From Alkalibacter saccharofermentans DSM 14828 (lineage in GTDB: Bacteria; Bacillota; Clostridia; Eubacteriales; Alkalibacteraceae), in NCBI RefSeq assembly GCF_900128885.1, contig NZ_FQTU01000003.1:62001-126000 (forward strand): a DNA stretch of 64,000 nt. The letters run 5' to 3'. A model generated the notes under the pieces. That model saw only the letters and a program-made list of their open reading frames with translations. It was not told the DNA's origin and ran no database searches. How positions within the stretch are numbered: the first letter of the stretch is position 1; each line of letters starts with the position of its first letter. A program made the translations under genes and the position numbers. Below, piece after piece: positions 32,258 to 39,686 of this stretch.

Positions 32258-33839
32258 ACATGCTGTCTATAAACTCATCAAAACTTGTTCTTCTATCTAC
32301 CATGCCTTCAGGCGTAATTTGAATCACTCTGTTGGCTACAGTTTGCAACAGTTCGTGGTCGTGGGAAGCTATTAGGATATTGTTTTTATAATCCTTCAGC
32401 CCGTTGTTCAAAGCTGTAATGGACTCAAGGTCCAAGTGGTTAGTCGGTTGATCAAGCATCAGGAGATTTGCGTTTTGAAGCATCATTCTCGATAACATGC
32501 ACCTGACCTTTTCCCCACCGGAAAGAACGCTTACTTTTTTCAATGCATCTTCACCGGAAAACAACATCTTGCCCAAAAAACCCCGAATATATGTTTCTGA
32601 TTTTTCTTCTGAGAATTGTCTCAGCCAGTCGATAAGACTTAAGTTTACGTCGTCAAAATATGAAGCGTTATCTTTGGGAAAATAAGCCTTTGTGATGGTT
32701 ACGCCCCATTTAAATGATCCTTCGTCAGGCTCCATTTCTCCTGCCAGTATCTTAAATAAGGATGTGAGAGCTATGTCGTTTTCGCTCATAAAGGCTATTT
32801 TATCGTCTCTTGTTACGGTGAAGGTTACATCGTTAAGAACTTTTTCTCCGTCTATGGTCTTGCTGATTCCTTCTACAAACAATATATCGTTCCCTGGCTC
32901 TCTCTCAGGTTTGAAAGATATGAAAGGATACTTTCTTGTTGAAGGTTGGATATCATCCAAAGTGATTTTTTCAAGAATTTTCTTTCTTGAAGTCGCCTGC
33001 TTCGACTTTGAAGCGTTGGCGCTGAATCTTGCGATAAAGTCCTGGAGCTGTTTGACCTTATCTTCCTTTTTCTTGTTTTGATCCCGCATCATCTGAAGTG
33101 CCAGCTGGCTGGATTCGTACCAGAAATCGTAGTTTCCAGTAAAAAGCTTTATCTTGCCAAAATCCACATCAGCCATATGGGTGCACACTTTATTGAGGAA
33201 GTGGCGATCATGGGATACGACGATAACCGTTCCGTCAAAGTTTATTAAAAACTCCTCAAGCCAGTTTATGGCTTTAAGATCCAAGTGATTTGTAGGCTCA
33301 TCCAGTATCAGAACTCCCGGCTTGCCAAAGAGAGCTTGTGCAAGGAGAACCTTGATTTTTTCATTTCCACCGAGTTCTTTCAATGTTTTGTCGTGAAGAT
33401 CTGTGCCGATGCCAAGTCCTTGAAGCAAAAACGCGGCATCAGACTCAGCCTCCCAACCATCAAGATCAGCAAACTCTCCTTCAAGCTCAGCTGCCCTTAT
33501 CCCGTCATCTTCATCGAAGTCAGGCTTTAAATAAAGGGCATCCTTCTCGCTCATTATCTGGTGGAGTCTAGGGTTTCCTGTGATTACCGCCTCTATGACT
33601 TTCATGTCATCGTATTGATAGTGGTCCTGCTTTAGTACTGACAGTCTCGTGTTGGCCGCTATGCTCACATCACCGGTGTTAGGTTCAATCTCTCCGGATA
33701 AAATCCTTAAAAAAGTACTTTTGCCGGCACCGTTTGCCCCTATTACGCCATAGCAATTTCCTGGATTGAATTTTAAGTTTACATCTTCAAATAGTTTTTG
33801 TTCTCCAAATCGGAGACTAATATTGGTTACTGTTATCAT
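32256..33839 (-). CDS. ABC-F family ATPase (YkpA/YbiT-like)
   Basis: 527 residues with two ABC domains joined by a charged linker and no membrane spans. Domain 1: Walker A GANGAGKST, Walker B GVLILDEPTNHLD. Domain 2: a replaced Walker A reading TRDDKIAFMSENDIAL, signature LSGGEKVRC, Walker B LLMLDQPTNHLD. The first signature is unusual, LGGNEKIK instead of LSGGEKxK. ABC-F proteins act at the ribosome, in translation rescue or antibiotic protection. This subfamily is usually housekeeping. Start ATG 33839 follows GGAAGG; a TATAAT lies upstream on the minus strand near 33880. Confidence 0.9.
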   Translation of the reverse strand: MITVTNISLRFGEQKLFEDVNLKFNPGNCYGVIGANGAGKSTFLRILSGEIEPNTGDVSIAANTRLSVLKQDHYQYDDMKVIEAVITGNPRLHQIMSEKDALYLKPDFDEDDGIRAAELEGEFADLDGWEAESDAAFLLQGLGIGTDLHDKTLKELGGNEKIKVLLAQALFGKPGVLILDEPTNHLDLKAINWLEEFLINFDGTVIVVSHDRHFLNKVCTHMADVDFGKIKLFTGNYDFWYESSQLALQMMRDQNKKKEDKVKQLQDFIARFSANASKSKQATSRKKILEKITLDDIQPSTRKYPFISFKPEREPGNDILFVEGISKTIDGEKVLNDVTFTVTRDDKIAFMSENDIALTSLFKILAGEMEPDEGSFKWGVTITKAYFPKDNASYFDDVNLSLIDWLRQFSEEKSETYIRGFLGKMLFSGEDALKKVSVLSGGEKVRCMLSRMMLQNANLLMLDQPTNHLDLESITALNNGLKDYKNNILIASHDHELLQTVANRVIQITPEGMVDRRTSFDEFIDSM

Positions 33840-33927
33840 TTGTTACCTTCCTTTGTTCAATGTCATCAAAATATTATACCATAGGCCTATAAAAATTTCA
33901 TCTAGATCTGTAGTTGCAAAAAAATAA

Positions 33928-34080
33928 ATTCACCTTTCAGTAAATACAGGAAATCTGCTCTTATCCCTTTTGGAAATTACGGATATAGCAAACCCTAATA
34001 TTCAATCTCATCAACAACAGACAGATTTCATAGCCATAGATTTTACGAAAATTATTTCCTCGAATATACAAGACAATTAG
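33928..34080 (+). pseudogene. Possible remnant of an HD-GYP-type phosphohydrolase N-terminus
   Basis: The 354-base gap between the ABC-F gene and the next transporter contains a 50-codon open stretch, without a credible start, that reads LLLSLLEITDIANP then SHQQQTDFIAIDF. This resembles the N-terminal helix of HD-GYP signalling proteins (LLLSLSEALDLxxPxxxxHQxRxAYIA). It ends at TAG 34078 and is followed by a clear terminator. Nothing else coding is seen in the gap. Identification is by pattern memory and tentative. Confidence 0.35.
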
Positions 34081-34099
34081 ATTAAGTTTTTTTGCTTGG

Positions 34100-34125
34100 A
34101 GCTGCCTATGGTGGGTAGCTTTTTT
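34100..34125 (+). terminator. Rho-independent terminator with no intact gene upstream
   Basis: AGCTGCC (34100-34106) pairs with GGTAGCT (34114-34120) and is followed by six T (34120-34125). The only upstream plus-strand sequence is the remnant at 33928-34080, which supports that a gene once ended here. A leader attenuator for the transporter at 34194 is the alternative. Confidence 0.7.
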
Positions 34126-34193
34126 GTTTCAAGAGGACTATAATCATTCAATGGGAATCTTATATATTTAATTAAGAAGGGAAATGATCTTAT

Positions 34194-35468
34194 ATGAGTT
34201 TTAACGTTTTATCTGCTGTGTTGATCTTTTTATTTGTTCTCGGTCTGGTAATCACCGAGAAGATCAATCGAACCGTAGCTGTAATGGTCGGAGCAAGCGT
34301 TATGATTCTCATGCGAATACTATCGCCTGAGGATGCAGTAGCCTACATTGATTTCAATACCATCGGAGTATTGATAGGGATGATGATAGTAGTCGCAATC
34401 GTAAAAACTACAGGCGTATTTGAATTTTTAGCAATATACTCTGCCAAAAAGGTAAAAGGAGATCCCTGGAAGATAATATTAGTATTTTCAGTCATCACAG
34501 CTGTTACCTCTGCTTTATTGGACAATGTTACCACGGTAATGTTGATAGCGCCTATGACTCTGATCATTACAAATACCCTGGGGCTTGACCCGATACCTTT
34601 TTTAATACCGGAGATAATCGCCTCCAATATCGGTGGAACGTCTACCCTCATAGGCGACCCCCCAAATATAATGATAGGTAGCGCAGCAAATCTCGGCTTT
34701 TCGGATTTTGTAGTTAATCTTCTTCCTGTCACATCAGTGATTTTCATAATCACCTTTGCAATAATCAAGTATATCTATAAGGATAAACTGGTATTTGATA
34801 AAGACAAGCTGGACCTTATAATGAAGTTCGATGAAAAAAAATCCATAGCAGATCATCCACTTTTAAAAAAAAGCATAACAGTTCTGATTTTCATTATGGT
34901 AGGTTTTTTTCTGCATAAATTCTTGGATTATCCTTCGTCTATAATAGCCATGTCAGGTGCTGTATTGCTGCTTCTTATAAGCGGAGCAGATGTTGAAGAG
35001 ATATTCAAAAGCGTGGAATGGCCCACTATATTCTTTTTCGCCGGATTGTTCATTTTAGTCGGCGGCCTTGAAAAAGTTGGAGTAATACATTTTATGGCAG
35101 AAGGGATACTCGACTTCACAGAAGGACATTTTATACTGACTGCTATCGTAATATTGTGGGGTTCGGCAATAATGTCATCATTTTTGGACAACATACCCTT
35201 TGTAGCAACTTTAATACCTCTGATAATTGCAATCGGTGAAAACAGTCCTGCTGATATTACGCCCCTTTGGTGGGCCATCTCTCTAGGGGCATGCCTAGGA
35301 GGCAATGGAACCTTAATTGGAGCATCAGCAAACGTAGTTGTGGCAGGTATTGCAGAAAGACAAGGACATAAACTTGGTTTTACAAGGTACATGAAGGTGG
35401 GATTTCCCCTTATGATACTGTCGATTGCAATATCAACAGTATATCTGCTTGTTTTTTATTTACTTTAA
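34194..35468 (+). CDS. ArsB/NhaD-superfamily ion transporter
   Basis: 424 residues, about eleven spans. It shows the paired DxxT-type motifs of the ion-transporter superfamily: LLDNVTTVMLIAPM in the first half and SFLDNIPFVATLIPL in the second, plus GGTSTLIGDPPNIMIG and GNGTLIGASANVVVAG, the duplicated substrate loops. Members extrude arsenite, Na+ or carry dicarboxylates (P-protein/YbiR type). No ArsR or other arsenic gene is adjacent, so cation or organic-anion transport is as likely as arsenite. Confidence 0.85.
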   Translation: MSFNVLSAVLIFLFVLGLVITEKINRTVAVMVGASVMILMRILSPEDAVAYIDFNTIGVLIGMMIVVAIVKTTGVFEFLAIYSAKKVKGDPWKIILVFSVITAVTSALLDNVTTVMLIAPMTLIITNTLGLDPIPFLIPEIIASNIGGTSTLIGDPPNIMIGSAANLGFSDFVVNLLPVTSVIFIITFAIIKYIYKDKLVFDKDKLDLIMKFDEKKSIADHPLLKKSITVLIFIMVGFFLHKFLDYPSSIIAMSGAVLLLLISGADVEEIFKSVEWPTIFFFAGLFILVGGLEKVGVIHFMAEGILDFTEGHFILTAIVILWGSAIMSSFLDNIPFVATLIPLIIAIGENSPADITPLWWAISLGACLGGNGTLIGASANVVVAGIAERQGHKLGFTRYMKVGFPLMILSIAISTVYLLVFYLL

Positions 35469-35504
35469 CCAAAAAATATTTAGTTTAACGGGAGGTAAAA
35501 TAAA

Positions 35505-35963
35505 ATGGATTATAATTTAATCGATCAAGATACCGCAGTTATGCTTTTGCGTCAAATGGGTGCCAAAGTCCATACAAATCATGGACTTATATGCAAGGTT
35601 GAGTTTTCAAAAGAAGACATAGATGTAGAATACATTTACACTGTCAGCAGAAAGAATGAATTCATGCTTCAAAGAATAAAGCCCTATCCATTGGGAGCGG
35701 GCATGTTCACAACAATAAACGACCTTGTCGAGTACATAAAATACGACATAGACAGACTCTCCAATGCCTCGAACAGCAAGATGTTCGGCATGTTTGTTTC
35801 GGAAAATAAAAAGCTGAATAGAATAGTATACTATCTTGAATCCTTGTTTCTACATTACAATGTGCCCAGGGATGACATGCGGGAATTGGATGAGATGATA
35901 GAAGAGCTCGAAAAGAAGATTGTGGGACTAACCCACAATTGCCCTGAAATTAAAATCAAATAA
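35505..35963 (+). CDS. Hypothetical protein
   Basis: 152 residues behind GGGAGGTAA. An N-terminal alpha/beta part (1-70) is followed by a helical region (LVEYIKYDIDRLSNASNSK) and a C-terminal amphipathic helix (MRELDEMIEELEKKI). Soluble, no signal peptide, no Cys-rich motif. No family recognised. It follows the transporter by 36 bases and is ended by a strong terminator, so it may be co-expressed with it. Confidence 0.7.
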   Translation: MDYNLIDQDTAVMLLRQMGAKVHTNHGLICKVEFSKEDIDVEYIYTVSRKNEFMLQRIKPYPLGAGMFTTINDLVEYIKYDIDRLSNASNSKMFGMFVSENKKLNRIVYYLESLFLHYNVPRDDMRELDEMIEELEKKIVGLTHNCPEIKIK

Positions 35964-35965
35964 AC

Positions 35966-36003
35966 AAGGGGTTTAGTTTATGAATTCATAAACTAAACCC
36001 CTT
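35966..36003. terminator. Perfect 38-base palindromic bidirectional terminator
   Basis: The sequence 35966-36003 is a perfect palindrome centred on TGAATTCA, with arms starting AAGGGGTTTAGTTTA, and T-runs on both strands. The stop codon of the minus-strand phosphodiesterase lies within it. Confidence 0.85.
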
Positions 36004-36720
36004 TAATGCTTCCATGACCTTGTCAGGAAAATTGGTGATAATTGAATTGACGTTTAAATCTGCAAGTTTTTTTGCATCCCTCCGCCGGTTTACCGTGTAG
36101 ACATTAAGTGGCATATGATGCTTTAAACTCTCCTCGATTAAATCTTTATCCACAGTTTTATAATGTGGATGATATGCATCGGCACCCACAAATTCCCGTG
36201 AGTACCTGCAAGGATCTATCATGGAGGATCCGCTCAATACTCCCGTTTTGATTTTAGGGTCAAGAGATTTAAGTCTCTTGATGCCGTGATGGTCGAAGGA
36301 AGATATGAGAAACTTACCTTTGACTGAAATGCGGGAAATTTCTTCTAAAAGATTTTCTTCTATATACGGATACAACCTGCTACCGGCTTTGATTTCTATG
36401 TTTATTAGAATATCCTCAGTTTTAAGAAATTCCAAAACTTTTATGAGTTCAGGAATCTGTTGATGCTTATATGCATCAGAAAACCAACTGCCGGCATCGA
36501 GGTTTTTAATATCGCTGTAATCAAAATCCTTGATGCGCCCCTTTTCGCCGGTTGTTCTCTTTAAAGTAAAATCGTGGATGACCACAAGCCGGTTATCCTT
36601 TGTCATGTGCACATCTAGCTCGATGCCGTCGCTATTTAATTCAAGAGCTTTCTCAAAAGAAGCAAATGTGTTTTCCGGTGCATAACCGCTAGCACCACGA
36701 TGGGCTATTACCAAAGTCAA
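35986..36720 (-). CDS. Glycerophosphodiester phosphodiesterase
   Basis: 244 residues from TTG 36720, five bases after GAGGTGA; an in-frame GTG at 36729 sits on the ribosome site itself. The GDPD signature is complete: IAHRGASGYAPENTFASF, GIELDVHMTKDN, VVIHDFTLKRTTG, then INIEIK and ITNFPDKV at the end. It hydrolyses glycerophosphodiesters to glycerol 3-phosphate and an alcohol. No signal peptide, so cytoplasmic. The product would feed the GlpP-controlled glycerol system 7 kb away, though no glp leader precedes this gene. Confidence 0.92.
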   Translation of the reverse strand: MTLVIAHRGASGYAPENTFASFEKALELNSDGIELDVHMTKDNRLVVIHDFTLKRTTGEKGRIKDFDYSDIKNLDAGSWFSDAYKHQQIPELIKVLEFLKTEDILINIEIKAGSRLYPYIEENLLEEISRISVKGKFLISSFDHHGIKRLKSLDPKIKTGVLSGSSMIDPCRYSREFVGADAYHPHYKTVDKDLIEESLKHHMPLNVYTVNRRRDAKKLADLNVNSIITNFPDKVMEALKGFSL

Positions 36721-36797
36721 TAAAATCACCTCATAAACAGTATATCACAGCTGATTTTTTATATTGTTAAAGTATAAGCAAAAAAAAGAAAAAATAA

Positions 36798-36826
36798 TTG
36801 ATATAAGTTATCAATTAGTATATAAT
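36798..36826 (+). promoter_or_regulatory. feoAB promoter with Fur-like box
   Basis: TTGATA (36798-36803), 17 bp, TATAAT (36821-36826). The -35 region forms the inverted repeat TTGATA-N5-TATCAA (36798-36814), which matches the 7-1-7 Fur pattern TGATAATnATTATCA except at three central positions. Iron repression by a Fur/DtxR-type protein is inferred. Confidence 0.7.
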
Positions 36827-36857
36827 ATCGATAGAATCAATCGAAAGGAAGATGATT

Positions 36858-37076
36858 ATGACGATTATCGACTTGAAACCAGGACAATCGGGAGAGATAT
36901 TAGAACTGGAACTGGATAGAAAAATGAAAAATAAATTGATGGAAATGGGGATGACTCCGGGTACTTCTGTCAAGTTTGTCAGGACTGCTCCTTTGGGAGA
37001 TCCCATAAATATTAAAGTAAGAGGATTCAATCTTGGAATCAGAAGAGCAGTGGCACAAAACATAATCTTAAAATAG
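36858..37076 (+). CDS. feoA: Ferrous iron transport protein A
   Basis: 72 residues from ATG 36858, seven bases after AAAGGAA; the ATG at 36852 is too close. SH3-like FeoA fold: LKPGQSGEIL, MKNKLMEMGMTPGT, GDPINIKVRGFNLGIRRAVAQNI. FeoA supports FeoB-mediated Fe2+ uptake. feoB follows 18 bases downstream. Confidence 0.93.
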   Translation: MTIIDLKPGQSGEILELELDRKMKNKLMEMGMTPGTSVKFVRTAPLGDPINIKVRGFNLGIRRAVAQNIILK

Positions 37077-37094
37077 CAAAAAGAGGTGATGCGC

Positions 37095-39104
37095 ATGGGT
37101 ACGACCTATGCTTTGACAGGAAACCCAAACTCGGGTAAAACGACAATTTTCAATGAGCTTACCGGATCAGCTCAGTATGTAGGAAACTGGAGTGGAGTTA
37201 CAGTTGAAAAAAAGGAAGGAAACATTAGGAATACAGGCGTTCACATAGTGGACCTTCCCGGAATATATTCAATGTCATCGTCTTCCATTGACGAGATAAT
37301 TGCCATGAATTACATCGTTCAAGACAAGCCTGATGGAATACTCAATGTAGTCAGCGCTTCAAATCTCGAAAGAAATCTATATCTAACCCTCCAAATTCTA
37401 GAGATGAATGTCCCTGTAGTCATCATATTAAATATGATGGATGAAGTGAAAAGGAGAAATATGGATGTCGATATTAAAAAACTTGGCGACATATTGGGCA
37501 CTAAAATCATTTCTACAGGATCCAATGACAGAAGCGAGTTAAAAAAAATAAAACATATTGTTGATGAAGACAATAAAAGTATATTTGAAAGATTCTCTTA
37601 TTTTTCTAAAGATATAATCGAAGCTGTCGACGATATTTCAAAAGCTGTATCAAAGTCGGATTTAGAATCCGGAATTGACGCCAAATGGTTGGCTCTAAAG
37701 ATTTTGGAAAAGGATCAGGAAGTATTAAGTGCTTTAAAAGACATCGATGAGGGTCTTTTAAAAAAAGGTGAAGAATTAAAAGAAGAACTTGAAGCAAAAT
37801 ACAATGAAGACATTAAGCATTTGCTTGCCAAACAAAGGTACGCTTTTTTAAGTTTAACTGCAAAAAAAGTTATAAAGGATACGGAAGGCAACCTGGAAAA
37901 GGAGACCCTGACTGAAAAGCTGGATAAGTATCTGACTCACAGGATACTGTCCATACCGATTTTTTTAGGAATCATGTGGCTGATTTATTATATAACCATT
38001 ACAGGCCTGGGAGATATGACCATTGGATTTATGGAATGGCTGATTGGAGACTTCATAACTGGAGCAGCGGAATCGGGATTGGCTTGGATCGGAGCTTCAG
38101 AGATGGTAGAAAGCCTGGTTGTTGACGGGATCATCGGAGGAGTGGGAGCCGTTCTTGTATTTGTGCCTCAAATCATGATATTGTTTTTCTTTATATCAAT
38201 TCTCGAAGACAGCGGATATATGGCTAGGATAGCATTTATGATGGATAGAGTTTTTAAGAAGTTCGGGTTATCCGGAAAATCTATTATTCCGATGCTGGTA
38301 GGCTCGGGTTGTTCAGTGCCTGGGATAATGGCTACCAGAACACTTGAAAACGAGAGAGACAGAAAACTGACGATAATTTTGACGCCTTTTATATCCTGTG
38401 GAGCTAAAATGCCGGTTTATCTTTTGTTTGCCAGTGCCTTTTTTGCTTCAAGCGCTCACTGGGTGGTGTTTTCCCTTTATGTCTTGGGCATAGGGATCGC
38501 CATGGCCTCAGGGATGCTTTTGTCAAAACTTAGATACAAAGGTGAGGAATCAGGGTTTTTGTTGGAGCTTCCGCCCTATAGGATACCCGCTCTAAAAAGC
38601 GTGGCAATTCACATGTGGGATAAGGGAAAGGACTTTTTGATACGAGCGGGAACGGTGATATTTGCAGCTTCTGTTATACTGTGGTTCGCCCAATCCTTTG
38701 ATTTTTCATTTTCCCATGTGGCAGATCCATCTCAAAGCATCCTGGCTATATTCGGAAAAGCGATTGCCCCGGTTTTTATCCCTCTAGGATTTGGAGACTG
38801 GATAACCTCGGTTGCATTCATAACCGGCTTTGCAGCTAAGGAAATTGTGATAAGTACGCTAAGCGTGCTTCATGGAGTGGGTGAAGGAGCTCTCGTTACA
38901 TCATTGAGGGGCCTGTACACTCCCCTAAGCGCTTATTCATTCATGGTTTTTATACTGCTGGCATCACCGTGCTTTGCAGCTATAAGTGTTATGAAAAAGG
39001 AGCTTAATTCGTGGAAGGAAACCGGTTTTGCCGTCTTGTACCAAACTGGTACGGCTTATTTGATGGCAATGGCTGTATACCAGATAGGCAGCTTGTTTTT
39101 TTAA
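37095..39104 (+). CDS. feoB: Ferrous iron transport protein B
   Basis: 669 residues from ATG 37095 (five bases after AGAGGTGA). The N-terminal GTPase domain has GNPNSGKTT (G1), VTVEKKEG (G2), DLPGIYS (G3), LNMMDE (G4), then a helical GDI region to about 270. The membrane part has two Gate/nucleoside-recognition repeats with VGSGCSVPGIMATRT and ITGFAAKEIVISTL; the Cys in GSGCSVPG is the usual pore Cys. It imports Fe2+ in anaerobes. The operon order is feoA-feoB-Cys-rich peptide. Confidence 0.95.
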   Translation: MGTTYALTGNPNSGKTTIFNELTGSAQYVGNWSGVTVEKKEGNIRNTGVHIVDLPGIYSMSSSSIDEIIAMNYIVQDKPDGILNVVSASNLERNLYLTLQILEMNVPVVIILNMMDEVKRRNMDVDIKKLGDILGTKIISTGSNDRSELKKIKHIVDEDNKSIFERFSYFSKDIIEAVDDISKAVSKSDLESGIDAKWLALKILEKDQEVLSALKDIDEGLLKKGEELKEELEAKYNEDIKHLLAKQRYAFLSLTAKKVIKDTEGNLEKETLTEKLDKYLTHRILSIPIFLGIMWLIYYITITGLGDMTIGFMEWLIGDFITGAAESGLAWIGASEMVESLVVDGIIGGVGAVLVFVPQIMILFFFISILEDSGYMARIAFMMDRVFKKFGLSGKSIIPMLVGSGCSVPGIMATRTLENERDRKLTIILTPFISCGAKMPVYLLFASAFFASSAHWVVFSLYVLGIGIAMASGMLLSKLRYKGEESGFLLELPPYRIPALKSVAIHMWDKGKDFLIRAGTVIFAASVILWFAQSFDFSFSHVADPSQSILAIFGKAIAPVFIPLGFGDWITSVAFITGFAAKEIVISTLSVLHGVGEGALVTSLRGLYTPLSAYSFMVFILLASPCFAAISVMKKELNSWKETGFAVLYQTGTAYLMAMAVYQIGSLFF

Positions 39105-39116
39105 GGAGATTTTAAT

Positions 39117-39275
39117 ATGGGTGATTTGATGATACTAATACCCGTTTTGGTTCTTACCGGGTATATATTAGTAAGAGGCTTTAAGAATGTTAAAAAAGGA
39201 GAGTGCAGCTGTTCACAAGGGTGTTCAACCTGCGGCGAGATGGATAGCTGCAACGACATAAAGGATAAAACATAA
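39117..39275 (+). CDS. FeoB-associated Cys-rich membrane protein
   Basis: 52 residues behind AAGGAG, 12 bases after feoB. One membrane span (about 4-19, LMILIPVLVLTGYILV) is followed by a basic stretch and a cysteine cluster CSCSQGCSTCG plus a last Cys at 45. This is the architecture of the FeoB-associated Cys-rich family, which is thought to take part in iron handling at FeoB. Confidence 0.88.
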   Translation: MGDLMILIPVLVLTGYILVRGFKNVKKGECSCSQGCSTCGEMDSCNDIKDKT

Positions 39276-39310
39276 AAGGGATGCCGCATTGTGATATGCG
39301 GCTCCCTTTT
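39274..39310. terminator. Bidirectional terminator after the feo operon
   Basis: AAAAGGGA (39274-39281) and GCCGCAT (39283-39289) pair with ATGCGGC (39296-39302) and CCCTTTT (39304-39310). A/T-runs are on both sides; it serves the convergent small gene as well. Confidence 0.88.
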
Positions 39311-39560
39311 ATGTTGTTAGAGGATTGAAATTTATCTGTACATTCTTGGTTTTATAAATCTTGTCCAAAAGCTCTTTGCCAAGGTCAATGGCTTCCTCCT
39401 GGGAAATTTCTACGCGTATATCTCTTGATTCCAGAAGATCGAATATGGAGTCGCGCACATATTTCTTTAGAGTATATCCTCCGAAAATCTTTTTTTGTAT
39501 ATGCACCTCGTAGTTTTCGTCATAAACGATTATGGATTCGTTGCCAAATTTTAGTTTCAT
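39309..39560 (-). CDS. Hypothetical protein
   Basis: 83 residues from ATG 39560, six bases after GAGGTG; an upstream in-frame GTG is part of the ribosome site. Predicted beta-rich N-terminus (MKLKFGNESIIVYDENYEV) and a helical acidic C-terminus (SQEEAIDLGKELLDKIY). No recognised domain. Divergent from uvrC. Confidence 0.6.
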   Translation of the reverse strand: MKLKFGNESIIVYDENYEVHIQKKIFGGYTLKKYVRDSIFDLLESRDIRVEISQEEAIDLGKELLDKIYKTKNVQINFNPLTT

Positions 39561-39686
39561 GCTTAACACCTCGCGATCTTAACTTTTTAATATTAATTTT
39601 ATGTGATATTATAATATATACCATCATATGCTTAAAAAAAACTTATTATATGAAAATATTAATAATTATTTTGGAGATAGATTCCC

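Noticed and set aside
34081..34193. Leader attenuator of the ArsB/NhaD-type transporter
   Set aside because: The hairpin at 34100-34125 lacks an alternative antiterminator pairing that I could find; a terminator for the upstream remnant explains it better.
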